NCBI GenBank assembly: GCA_002317245.1
Contig: DCIU01000150.1
Coordinates: 56,025 to 88,965 of the forward strand
Source of the DNA: Lachnospiraceae bacterium UBA1718
GTDB lineage: Bacteria; Bacillota; Clostridia; Lachnospirales; Lachnospiraceae
Reading direction: 5' to 3'
Length of the DNA stretch: 32,941 bases
The notes beneath the pieces were generated by a model. That model saw nothing but the letters and a program-made list of their open reading frames with translations, did not search any database and had not been told where the DNA came from. Each line of letters begins with the position of its first letter. Position 1 is the stretch's first letter. A program made the translations under genes and the position numbers. Shown here one piece after another: positions 1 through 7,237 of this stretch.

Positions 1-276
1 ACTGTATTCGATGGACTGCTCACTACCTTTATGCAGAGAATGCGGGATGAGGATATCCTCATGATTACAGCAGACCATGGATGCGATCCGGGATTTGCCG
101 GAACAGATCACACCAGGGAACAGGTTCCTCTGCTTGTATATGGCAAGGATGTTAAGGCAGGAGTAAATCTTGGAACGCGTAGCTCGTATGCAGATATAGC
201 AGCGACAGTTCTTGATATAATGGGGGTTAGGCAGACTGTAGCCGGAGAGAGCTTCTGGGATTTGATTAAGCGTTAG
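1..276 (+). CDS. deoB: Phosphopentomutase, C-terminal part (5' end outside window)
   Basis: The open frame runs in from the left edge without a start, so only the last 91 codons are visible. Phosphopentomutase interconverts (deoxy)ribose 1-phosphate and 5-phosphate in cytosolic nucleoside salvage. The visible part carries the metal-binding signature of the alkaline phosphatase superfamily: ITADHG, then GTDHTRE and VPLLVYG, matching the C-terminal core of DeoB. A conserved ending (SYADIAATVLDIMGV, then GESF) follows. It lies 16 bases before cdd and is followed by deoC, and all three act in one deoxynucleoside catabolic route, which supports the call. The related core of cofactor-independent phosphoglycerate mutase is the main alternative; the TDHTRE element and the neighbours argue for DeoB. 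Confidence 0.93.
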   Translation, partial: TVFDGLLTTFMQRMRDEDILMITADHGCDPGFAGTDHTREQVPLLVYGKDVKAGVNLGTRSSYADIAATVLDIMGVRQTVAGESFWDLIKR

Positions 277-292
277 GCTTATGGGGGTTAAG

Positions 293-700
293 ATGGATAT
301 TAAGGCATTGGTTGACCAAGCAATAGAAGCCAGGGAGAAGGCGTATGCACCATATTCGGAGTTCCTGGTTGGTGCGGCACTTCTATGCAAGGATGGAACA
401 GTATACACAGGTTGTAACATTGAGAATGCTTCTTATGGCGCTACTAACTGCGCAGAGAGAACAGCGATATTCAAGGCAGTAAGCGAGGGAGCGGGAGAGT
501 TCAAGGCTATAGCCATTGTGGGAGCCAAGCAGGGAGAACCCCTGGACTACTGTCCGCCATGTGGAATATGCAGGCAGGTTATGACAGAGTTCTGTGACCT
601 TGATGAATTTAAGATTATTCTTAGTGATGGCGACAACGAAAGAGTGTATACTTTAAGAGATATGATTCCATATAGTTTTGATAATTTGGACCGTGGATAA
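293..700 (+). CDS. cdd: Cytidine deaminase
   Basis: Zinc enzyme that deaminates cytidine and deoxycytidine to uridine and deoxyuridine in the cytosol. Counting from the upstream ATG at 281, the motif C57-A-E59 supplies one zinc ligand and the catalytic Glu, and PPC94-GIC97 supplies two more. This three-Cys pattern is that of the small tetrameric enzymes, and NIENASYG is the substrate-binding loop. I prefer the ATG at 293 (protein starting MDIKAL, 135 residues). A GGGGG ribosome-site-like run lies 5 bases before it, whereas the ATG at 281 has no usable site, and family members usually begin close to this point. The gene sits between deoB and deoC, with 9 bases to deoC, as part of one operon. 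Confidence 0.95.
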   Translation: MDIKALVDQAIEAREKAYAPYSEFLVGAALLCKDGTVYTGCNIENASYGATNCAERTAIFKAVSEGAGEFKAIAIVGAKQGEPLDYCPPCGICRQVMTEFCDLDEFKIILSDGDNERVYTLRDMIPYSFDNLDRG

Positions 701-709
701 GGAGAATTT

Positions 710-1354
710 ATGACAAATCAGGAAATAGCACATTATATTGATCACACTTTACTTAAGGCATTCTGCACATGGGAGCAGATAGATGACCTCTGTAAGGAGG
801 CTATCGAGTATAAGACTGCGAGTGTATGTATACCACCTAATTATATTAGCCGTGTTAAGGCTAAGTATGGGGATGAGCTCCCAGTGGCAACTGTAATAGG
901 ATTCCCTTTAGGATATATGAGCCGTGAGGCTAAGCTTGAAGAGTGCAGTGTGGCTCTTGAGGACGGCGCAGATGAGATCGATATGGTAATTAATATTACA
1001 GATGTCAAAAATGGTGCGATTGAAGCTGTTGAAGATGAGATAAGAGAGATGAAGCACCTCTGTGATGACAAGATTCTTAAGGTTATTGTTGAGACCTGCT
1101 ATCTTACAGAAGAGGAGAAGATTGCAATGTGTAAGGCAGTTACTAACGCAGGAGCTGACTACATTAAGACTTCTACAGGCTTCGGCACTGCAGGCGCAAC
1201 TCTTGAGGATGTTAAGCTTTTTAAGGCTAACATTGGACCAGATGTTAAGATTAAGGCAGCAGGCGGCATCCGTACCAAGGAGGAGATGGCTGCATATATT
1301 GAGGCGGGCTGCTCAAGAATTGGATGCAGCAGCACTAAGGTTCTCTTCGAATAG
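710..1354 (+). CDS. deoC: Deoxyribose-phosphate aldolase
   Basis: Cleaves 2-deoxyribose 5-phosphate into glyceraldehyde 3-phosphate and acetaldehyde, the last step of deoxynucleoside breakdown. The 214-residue length is normal. Class I aldolase residues are visible: D91 in EIDMVIN, the Schiff-base K153 in YIKTSTGFG, and K182 in KIKAAGGIR; YIDHTLLK near the N terminus is a further family signature. The ribosome site GGAGA lies about 5 bases before the ATG. The gene directly follows cdd and looks like the last gene of the deoB-cdd-deoC run. No hairpin terminator is evident between its stop and the tRNA promoter at 1376, so some readthrough into the tRNA unit is possible. Confidence 0.96.
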   Translation: MTNQEIAHYIDHTLLKAFCTWEQIDDLCKEAIEYKTASVCIPPNYISRVKAKYGDELPVATVIGFPLGYMSREAKLEECSVALEDGADEIDMVINITDVKNGAIEAVEDEIREMKHLCDDKILKVIVETCYLTEEEKIAMCKAVTNAGADYIKTSTGFGTAGATLEDVKLFKANIGPDVKIKAAGGIRTKEEMAAYIEAGCSRIGCSSTKVLFE

Positions 1355-1375
1355 TAAGAGAAAACTAAAATATGC

Positions 1376-1404
1376 TTGACATACTTTAGATAAGTGTGTA
1401 ATAT
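1376..1404 (+). promoter_or_regulatory. Sigma-A type promoter of tRNA-Arg(ACG)
   Basis: TTGACA at 1376-1381 and TAATAT at 1399-1404 are separated by exactly 17 bases. The predicted start near 1411 lies about 22 bases before the tRNA. A 7-bp hairpin (CGTTGTC at 1410-1416 with GACAACG at 1422-1428) begins at that start point. Confidence 0.85.
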
Positions 1405-1432
1405 AAGTTCGTTGTCATTAAGACAACGATGT

Positions 1433-1506
1433 GTGCATGTAGCTCAGCTGGATAGAGCACTTGGCTACGGACCAAGGTGTCGGGGGTTCGAATCCTCTCA
1501 TGCACG
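1433..1506 (+). tRNA. tRNA-Arg (anticodon ACG)
   Basis: Full cloverleaf folded by eye. The acceptor GTGCATG pairs with CATGCAC, the D stem is GCTC/GAGC, and the anticodon stem CTTGG/CCAAG holds loop CTACGGA with anticodon ACG. The T loop is TTCGAAT and the discriminator is G. ACG is read as ICG after A34 deamination. CCA is not encoded. It is transcribed alone between its own promoter and a hairpin terminator. Confidence 0.97.
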
Positions 1507-1512
1507 TTTTCT

Positions 1513-1538
1513 AGCAGGACAAATGTCCTGCTTTTTTT
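1513..1538 (+). terminator. Rho-independent terminator after tRNA-Arg
   Basis: AGCAGGAC at 1513-1520 pairs with GTCCTGCT at 1525-1532 around a 4-base loop and is followed by seven T residues. Confidence 0.92.
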
Positions 1539-1572
1539 GTGTTGTTTTTTGTTTTCAATTTACATAATTTGA

Positions 1573-1581
1573 TGGTATAAT
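1573..1581 (+). promoter_or_regulatory. Extended -10 promoter of the diguanylate cyclase gene
   Basis: TGGTATAAT fits the extended -10 consensus TGnTATAAT. No good -35 box is seen 17 bases upstream, as is common for extended -10 promoters. The predicted start is near 1588, giving a leader of about 50 bases. Confidence 0.6.
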
Positions 1582-1636
1582 AGTACCAGTATTATCTTTG
1601 CTGCAAACGGGCTTTGTACCTATATGAGATTTTGAC

Positions 1637-2722
1637 ATGAAACAACTACTGGCTAATCTTACAAATTTCATAAATAAGGATACTGCAAGTGATAATGAAT
1701 CTAAGAAGATGACAGTGCTAATTCGTGTGCTCTGCCTCATTCTTATGATTTTCTTTATCGTATGTTTTTTTGTTGCTATGATTGGCAAGATTAGATACGG
1801 TACCGCAGTCAATCTTTTGTTTATTGCGCTATTTGGCATTAATTTATATATTTCGTATTATGGATCTAAGCTTGTTTCGGTTTGGTCATTTATAGTCTGT
1901 TCGGTTGCCTGGATGACCTTGAGCCTATGGGTATATGGATGGTTCTGTGGTTCGCAGACCTTCTTACTGCTTCTTATTCTGGTATTCTATTTCTCCAGCT
2001 TTGCAAGCTTTAAGCGTAAGATTGTATTTAGCATAATGGATTTTGCTGTTTATATGACTTACTACATTATTTTTAGTGATAATGTTCCGCTTTCACAGCT
2101 TGATTCAACGCAGAGATTATTTATCAGATCGACTCATATGGCTACACTGGTTATCTGTATGTCGGTTTTAGCATATCTGTTCAGCCGTGACAGCCAGACT
2201 ATGGAGAGTAAGCTTATTGAATACAACCGTAGACTTGAAGAGAAGGCAAGTGTTGATCCGTTAACAGGACTGTACAACAGAGGTAAGGCAGTTGAGCTTC
2301 TTAATGAGCTTGTTGATACTTCCAAGCTTGATTCTTTCAGTATCTGTATATGTGATATAGACTTCTTCAAGAAGGTTAATGATAAGTATGGCCATGATGT
2401 TGGAGATGAAGTCCTTAAGATGGTTTCCAAGACAATGGCAGATATTATTTCAGGATACGGATTCGCTGCCAGATGGGGTGGTGAGGAATTCCTGCTTGTG
2501 TTCCCTAAGACCAATGGTGATGATGCAAGTACAGTAGTATATGCTATCCAGAGTGCAATTAGTAAGAAGGTTGTGGTTGACGGCTCTGATGAGATCAAGG
2601 TTACACTTACATATGGTCTTACCGAATATTCAGCTAATATCACATTAGATCAGAATATCAAGGATGCTGATAACAAGTTGTATCTTGGTAAGGAACGCGG
2701 CAGAAATATGGTTGTGTATTAA
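1637..2722 (+). CDS. Membrane-anchored diguanylate cyclase (GGDEF)
   Basis: Predicted to make cyclic di-GMP from two GTP at the inner face of the membrane. Residues about 27-183 form around six hydrophobic helices, presumably a sensor module I cannot assign to a named family. A short coiled linker leads to a GGDEF domain from about residue 205: DPLTGLYNR, then CDIDFFKKVNDKYGH, then RWGGEEF with GGEEF at 281-285. GGEEF is an active-type signature. The positions where an RxxD inhibitory site would sit (five residues before GGEEF) read SGYG, so product inhibition through an I-site looks absent. There is no EAL or HD-GYP domain. The ribosome site is weak. The gene stands alone between a tRNA unit and a two-component operon. 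Confidence 0.93.
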   Translation: MKQLLANLTNFINKDTASDNESKKMTVLIRVLCLILMIFFIVCFFVAMIGKIRYGTAVNLLFIALFGINLYISYYGSKLVSVWSFIVCSVAWMTLSLWVYGWFCGSQTFLLLLILVFYFSSFASFKRKIVFSIMDFAVYMTYYIIFSDNVPLSQLDSTQRLFIRSTHMATLVICMSVLAYLFSRDSQTMESKLIEYNRRLEEKASVDPLTGLYNRGKAVELLNELVDTSKLDSFSICICDIDFFKKVNDKYGHDVGDEVLKMVSKTMADIISGYGFAARWGGEEFLLVFPKTNGDDASTVVYAIQSAISKKVVVDGSDEIKVTLTYGLTEYSANITLDQNIKDADNKLYLGKERGRNMVVY

Positions 2723-2731
2723 TGAATGGTA

Positions 2732-2759
2732 ATCGGTTCCTACGGGAACCGATTTTTTT
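2732..2759 (+). terminator. Terminator after the diguanylate cyclase gene
   Basis: ATCGGTTCC at 2732-2740 pairs with GGAACCGAT at 2745-2753 around a TACG tetraloop closed by C-G (a stable UNCG type), followed by seven T residues. Confidence 0.93.
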
Positions 2760-2760
2760 A

Positions 2761-2769
2761 TGTTATAAT
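2761..2769 (+). promoter_or_regulatory. Extended -10 promoter of the two-component operon
   Basis: TGTTATAAT fits TGnTATAAT and starts directly after the preceding terminator. The predicted start near 2776 leaves a leader of about 30 bases before the response regulator. Confidence 0.6.
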
Positions 2770-2805
2770 ACTTTTCTAGATATATTTTTATAAGGAAGAA
2801 ACAAA

Positions 2806-4449
2806 ATGCTTAAGATTTTTCTTGTAGAAGATGAATTCGTAGTAAGAGAAGGAATTAAAAAGAATGTTGACTGGATTGGTCACGGGTATGATTTCTGTGG
2901 TGAGGCCAGTGATGGCGAGCTTGCCTATCCAATGATACAGAAGCTTCAGCCAGACATTGTTATTACAGATATTAAGATGCCATTTATGGATGGTCTTGAG
3001 CTCAGCAAGCTGATCAAGAAGGAATTTCCATGGATGGAGATTGTAATTCTGTCAGGTTATGCAGAGTTCGAATATGCCAAGGAAGCTATCAGCCTTGGTG
3101 TAGCCCATTATCTTACCAAGCCAATAAGTGGTGATGCACTCCTGTCGCAGATTGATTCTCTTGCAGCCAAGATTGAGGAGAGCAAGAAGCAGAAGGAACT
3201 TCAGGAGCAGTACCTTAGAGATATGGAAGAGAATGCTCATGAAGACCAGAAGAAGCTCTTCCAGCATCTTGTTGCGGGAACCAAGAGCGTAACAGAATTA
3301 ATAGATATGGCGGATGGCATGGGTATGGATATCTCTGCTATCTGGTATAATGTCGTGCTCTTCAATCTTACTTCCAGACGTCATAATCCGGAGGAATATT
3401 CTGGAAGCGTTGTAAGAATATATGAGAAGCTCTCTGCAGGGATTGATAGTCAGCATGAAGTAGTATTCGACAGAGGTACAGAAGGCAAGGCAATTATCTA
3501 CAAGGCTGATTCTCTTGAAGAACTCCAGAAGATTCAGAGCGAGGGAATAGCTAGGATTGTCTCTCTGACAGAGGAGTATGAATCTGCCAGGTATTTCGGC
3601 GGAATTGGAAAACCAGTTAACAGGCTTCGTGAACTTGGTGCTTCCTTCGAGGCAGCCAGCCGCGCTTTTGCCCATAGATACTTCGTAGACGAGAATAAAT
3701 TCGTAGAGAACGATGATTCGGTAAATAATATTCGTACAGAGAGTGAGTACTTCAATATAAGTAATGTTGATCCAAATAAGGTTGACAGGTCCAGAGTTAA
3801 CGAGTTCCTCAAACAGGGCGAGGCTGATGAAATTCAGTACTTCCTTGAGGAGTTCTATCATGGAATGGATGAGAATGCCATTAAGTCGTCGATATTCCGT
3901 CAGTATATATTGATGGACATATACTTTGCTGTTGCGGCTTTCTTAGATTCCATGGATATTGACCGCAGCCAGATTGAGGCGGTTGATATTGCTTCTCCTG
4001 AGCTTCAGGAGGCAGAAGGTGCCAAGGCATATATTGAAAAAACAATCAAGAAAGCTATTGAGCTTAGAGATGCATCTGCTAACAAGAAGTATAATAATGT
4101 GGTTGATACTGTAATTAAGTATATTGATGAGCATTATGCAGATGAAGAACTGTCGCTTAACTTCTTAGCTTCCTATGTTAATTTCTCGCCTAATCACTTA
4201 AGTATGATGTTCAGTCAGCAGACGGGAGTTAGCTTCATTAAGTATCTTACAGATTACCGAATGAATAAGGCTAAGGAGCTCCTTAGATGTACTAATAAGA
4301 GAAGTGTTGATATCAGCATCATGGTAGGATATAAGGATCCACATTACTTCTCATACTGTTTCAAGAAATATCAGGGAATGACACCTACACAGTACCGCAA
4401 GGGTAAGGGCGTAGTAGTAGATGAGGCTGACGCAGACGAGGTTGAATAA
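2806..4449 (+). CDS. Response regulator, YesN type (receiver plus AraC-type DNA-binding domain)
   Basis: Cytosolic transcription factor, 547 residues. The receiver domain (about 1-120) shows the acidic pair E8-D9, phospho-acceptor D55 in ITDIKMP, S83 and K105 in YLTKPIS. A charged helical stretch and a middle domain of unknown role (about 117-430) follow. The C terminus (about 440-540) is an AraC-type pair of helix-turn-helices, seen in LSLNFLASYVNFSPNHLSMMF and VGYKDPHYFSYCFKKYQGMTP. The ribosome site AAGGAAG precedes the ATG. The stop overlaps the start of the histidine kinase gene by one base. This architecture typically regulates carbohydrate uptake, and the sugar importer downstream is the obvious target, which is an inference. 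Confidence 0.94.
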   Translation: MLKIFLVEDEFVVREGIKKNVDWIGHGYDFCGEASDGELAYPMIQKLQPDIVITDIKMPFMDGLELSKLIKKEFPWMEIVILSGYAEFEYAKEAISLGVAHYLTKPISGDALLSQIDSLAAKIEESKKQKELQEQYLRDMEENAHEDQKKLFQHLVAGTKSVTELIDMADGMGMDISAIWYNVVLFNLTSRRHNPEEYSGSVVRIYEKLSAGIDSQHEVVFDRGTEGKAIIYKADSLEELQKIQSEGIARIVSLTEEYESARYFGGIGKPVNRLRELGASFEAASRAFAHRYFVDENKFVENDDSVNNIRTESEYFNISNVDPNKVDRSRVNEFLKQGEADEIQYFLEEFYHGMDENAIKSSIFRQYILMDIYFAVAAFLDSMDIDRSQIEAVDIASPELQEAEGAKAYIEKTIKKAIELRDASANKKYNNVVDTVIKYIDEHYADEELSLNFLASYVNFSPNHLSMMFSQQTGVSFIKYLTDYRMNKAKELLRCTNKRSVDISIMVGYKDPHYFSYCFKKYQGMTPTQYRKGKGVVVDEADADEVE

Positions 4450-5909
4450 TGCCAGGTAGAATTAAGAAATGGCTTGCTAATATGCCGCTTGCCACTAAGA
4501 TCAGAGCCTCATATATGTGTGTCATTGTTCCAATGCTGATTCTTCTTATTGTAAGTATCTCTATCCTGTGGGGAGAGAAACGACGTTATGATGAGATGAT
4601 TAATGCAGCTGGTAAGGCCAGTGAGTTCAGCTTGGATTTCAAAAAAGACTTCGACTATGAGACCTATCTGGTCATAGTTGAGAGCAAGACTTTTGATGAG
4701 AGTAATCTCAGGGATATGCTTAGTGAAGCTACAAGCGTAGTAGATTCTCTTAAGGAGTATGTGGAAGCAGATTCGGAAAACGCTGACAGACTGGAGGATA
4801 TTCAGAAATATCTCAAGAATCTGGGCACATATACTGACAGAATCGAAGAGAATCTGAACGCAGGCTATAAATATGAAGAGAATATTGAGATCTGGGAGAA
4901 TGATGTTCAGATAGTAACAGCCCTTATAAGGGATACTATTATTGAGTTCATATATTTCGAACTTCAGGACGTTCAGATTGCCCGTGCACAGATGCAGAGA
5001 TTCTATGGCCAGATGTTCCCTGTGCTTGTTGCAATTTGTTCATTAGTAGTAATGCTGGTTATTGTAATGTCCTACAGACTGTCTGCGGGAATAACTAAGC
5101 CGATTAGGAGACTTAGTGAGGTTACCAGAGAGGTTGCCAGGGGAGATCTGTCAGTAAGAGCCAATGTAGAGGCTGGGGCTGAGATTGGTGTACTTAGCGC
5201 TTCTCTAGATAAGATGATTGACCAGATTAACCTCCTCTTTGATCAGGTTAAGACAGAGCAGATACGACTTCGTAAGGCGGAGCTTGAATTGCTCCAGGCA
5301 CAGATTAACCCTCACTTCCTATATAACACTCTTGATACCATTGTATGGCTTGCAGAAGCAGGAGACCAGGCTAAGGTAGTTAGTATGGTAGGAAGTCTGT
5401 CAGACTTCTTCAGGACTACCCTTAATCAGGGACGTGATATTGTCACAATTAAGGACGAACTCAAGCATGTAAGTTCATATCTTCAGATTCAGCAGGTGAG
5501 ATACCAGGATATCTTGGACTATGAAGTTAGTGTTCCTGAGGATATTGTGGAATATACCATTCCGAAGATAACCCTTCAGCCACTTGTGGAGAATGCTCTG
5601 TATCATGGTATTAAGAATAAGAGAGGTAAGGGCAAGATAACTGTTACTGGTGAACGTGTTCAGAACTACCTATTATTATATGTAGAAGATAATGGTATAG
5701 GTATTACGGAAGAACGTCTCCAGCAGATATCAGATAAGATAAACAATGCCAGCGACGTTGAGGGAGAGGTATTTGGACTCCATAATGTCAACGAGAGAAT
5801 ACGTCTTAAGTTCGGAAATAGATATGGAATTCACGTAGATAGTATATACGGAGAGGGTTCCAAGGTAAGCATTATGCTTCCTCTTGAAAAAATTGAACTT
5901 TTATCGTAG
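4449..5909 (+). CDS. Sensor histidine kinase, YesM/LytS-like (HAMP, His_kinase, HATPase)
   Basis: Membrane sensor partner of the preceding regulator, 486 residues. A transmembrane helix (about 20-41) leads into an extracellular, largely helical region of about 148 residues (42-189). A second helix (about 190-209) is followed by a HAMP domain (about 212-265). The phospho-acceptor is H289 in AQINPHFLYNTLD, the signature of this kinase family. An HATPase domain follows, with an N-box around LVENALYHGIKNK and a G-box DNGIGI. The ATG shares a base with the regulator stop (TAATG), implying translational coupling. The extracellular part is not a Cache domain I can recognise, so the signal is unknown. 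A sugar, or a sugar-loaded binding protein from the next operon, is plausible. Confidence 0.94.
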   Translation: MPGRIKKWLANMPLATKIRASYMCVIVPMLILLIVSISILWGEKRRYDEMINAAGKASEFSLDFKKDFDYETYLVIVESKTFDESNLRDMLSEATSVVDSLKEYVEADSENADRLEDIQKYLKNLGTYTDRIEENLNAGYKYEENIEIWENDVQIVTALIRDTIIEFIYFELQDVQIARAQMQRFYGQMFPVLVAICSLVVMLVIVMSYRLSAGITKPIRRLSEVTREVARGDLSVRANVEAGAEIGVLSASLDKMIDQINLLFDQVKTEQIRLRKAELELLQAQINPHFLYNTLDTIVWLAEAGDQAKVVSMVGSLSDFFRTTLNQGRDIVTIKDELKHVSSYLQIQQVRYQDILDYEVSVPEDIVEYTIPKITLQPLVENALYHGIKNKRGKGKITVTGERVQNYLLLYVEDNGIGITEERLQQISDKINNASDVEGEVFGLHNVNERIRLKFGNRYGIHVDSIYGEGSKVSIMLPLEKIELLS

Positions 5910-5956
5910 AAAAATTAACTTATTTTGGATTTGATAATAAAAATTTACACTTTTAT

Positions 5957-5990
5957 AAGAGCTATCTGCATTTAAGATAGCTCTTTTTTT
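5957..5990 (+). terminator. Terminator after the two-component operon
   Basis: AAGAGCTATCT at 5957-5967 pairs with AGATAGCTCTT at 5975-5985 across a 7-base loop, then a run of T residues to 5990. It separates the sensor genes from the sugar importer. A smaller inverted repeat (CAAAGG at 6008-6013, CCTTTG at 6020-6025) lies in the importer leader. No convincing promoter for 6054 was found. Confidence 0.92.
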
Positions 5991-6053
5991 GTATATCATA
6001 AGACTATCAAAGGAATAGGCCTTTGAGAAAAGAATTAAAGGAGAGAAAATTTT

Positions 6054-7121
6054 ATGAAGAAGAAAATTCTTGCAATGATCCTTGCATCAGCAATGGTTCT
6101 TGGATTAACAGCTTGTGGCGCAGCTCAGGAAGCTCCTGCAGCAGCAGCACCAGCAGCAACAGAAGAAGCAGCTCCAGCAGCAGCTGAGGAAGCAGCTCCA
6201 GCAGCAGCTGAGGAAGCAGCTCCAGCAGCAGACGCTAGCGCACTTATCAAGGTTGGTATCATCAATAATGATCCTAACGAGTCTGGTTACAGAACAGCTA
6301 ACGACAGAGATCTTAAGGCTACATTCTGTGAGGCTAATGGTTACGAAGCATCTTTCGCTTACTCTTTAAAGAACGACGAGCAGATCGCAGCAGCTCAGAA
6401 GTTCATCCAGGATGGTGTTGATTACCTCCTTCTTTCAGCAGCTGATACATCTGGTTGGGATTCAGTTCTCCAGGACGCAGCAGACGCTGGTATCGAAGTA
6501 ATCCTCTTCGATAGAACTATCGACGCTGATCCTTCACTTTACGCAGCTTCAATCGTTTCTGATATGGCTTTCGAAGGTGAGAACACAGTTAAGTGGCTTG
6601 AGTCACAGGGTCTTGATGAGTACAACGTAATCCATATCCAGGGTGTTATGGGTTCAGCAGCTCAGAAGGGTCGTTCAGGCGCTCTTGATGACAAGGTAGC
6701 AGCTAATGACAATTGGAACATCGTAGTTCAGCAGACAGCTGAGTGGAACGCTGAGAATGCACAGCAGATCGTTCAGGCTCAGATCGACGCTGGTAAGTCT
6801 TTCAACGTAGTATACGCTGAGAACGACGATATGGCTAAGGGTGCTGTAGCAGCTCTTGACGCAGCTGGTATTACACACGGTGTTGGCAAGGACGTTATCA
6901 TCATCGGTTTCGACTGCAATCAGTGGGCTCTTCAGGAACTCCTTGATCAGAACTGGAACTATGATCAGCAGTGTAACCCATTCCAGTCTTCTTACATCGA
7001 CGATGTTATCAAGACTCTTGAGAGTGGCGGATCAATCGCTGAGAAGACAATCGTAATGGACGAGAAGGGCTTCGATGCAACAACAATTACAGCTGATGAC
7101 GTAGCTAACTACGGTATCTAA
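6054..7121 (+). CDS. Sugar ABC transporter substrate-binding lipoprotein (YtfQ-like family)
   Basis: Extracellular, lipid-anchored binding protein of 355 residues. The signal peptide ends in the lipobox L18-T-A-C21. A linker of about 40 residues built of Ala, Pro and Glu (three EEAAPAA units) follows. The mature domain from about residue 65 is a periplasmic-binding-protein type I fold of the ribose/galactofuranose group: KVGIINNDPNESGYR, QKFIQDGVDYLLLSAADTSGW, VILFDRTID, VYAENDDMAKGAVAAL. It precedes the ATPase and permease genes, separated by a strong hairpin at 7153-7197. Codon choice is strikingly biased (GGT, GCT, TTC, AAC), as expected for a very abundant protein. The substrate is inferred only: furanose or another hexose/pentose. 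Confidence 0.92.
   Translation: MKKKILAMILASAMVLGLTACGAAQEAPAAAAPAATEEAAPAAAEEAAPAAAEEAAPAADASALIKVGIINNDPNESGYRTANDRDLKATFCEANGYEASFAYSLKNDEQIAAAQKFIQDGVDYLLLSAADTSGWDSVLQDAADAGIEVILFDRTIDADPSLYAASIVSDMAFEGENTVKWLESQGLDEYNVIHIQGVMGSAAQKGRSGALDDKVAANDNWNIVVQQTAEWNAENAQQIVQAQIDAGKSFNVVYAENDDMAKGAVAALDAAGITHGVGKDVIIIGFDCNQWALQELLDQNWNYDQQCNPFQSSYIDDVIKTLESGGSIAEKTIVMDEKGFDATTITADDVANYGI
6165..6230 (+). repeat. 24-base tandem repeat encoding the lipoprotein linker
   Basis: About 2.75 copies of a 24-base unit starting GAAGCAGCTCCAGCAG (6165-6188, 6189-6212, partial to 6230). Each unit encodes EAAPAAAE. The copies look identical, which suggests recent slippage and a potentially variable linker length. 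Confidence 0.9.
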
Positions 7122-7152
7122 TCTGTAACTAATATCTAATTAGTAAAATAAC

Positions 7153-7197
7153 GCGGCGTAAGTGAAAACTTCGGTGAATACTTACGCCGCATTTTTT
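7153..7197 (+). terminator. Strong hairpin with T run between binding protein and ATPase genes
   Basis: GCGGCGTAAGT at 7153-7163 pairs with ACTTACGCCGC at 7180-7190. Inside the loop a C-TTCG-G tetraloop (7169-7174) can form a second tier. Six T residues follow at 7192-7197. It lies inside the importer operon, so it probably attenuates transcription and keeps the binding protein in excess over the transporter. Confidence 0.88.
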
Positions 7198-7237
7198 GAG
7201 AAAAAATCAGGATTTTTTTGACGAGGAGAATCTATAA

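Noticed and set aside
5991..6053. Promoter for the importer operon directly after the terminator
   Set aside because: Only AT-rich matches without a consistent -35/-10 pair were seen, so none is claimed.
6115..6369. Gln-rich frame within the binding-protein gene
   Set aside because: It is the shifted reading of the Ala/Pro/Glu linker repeat.
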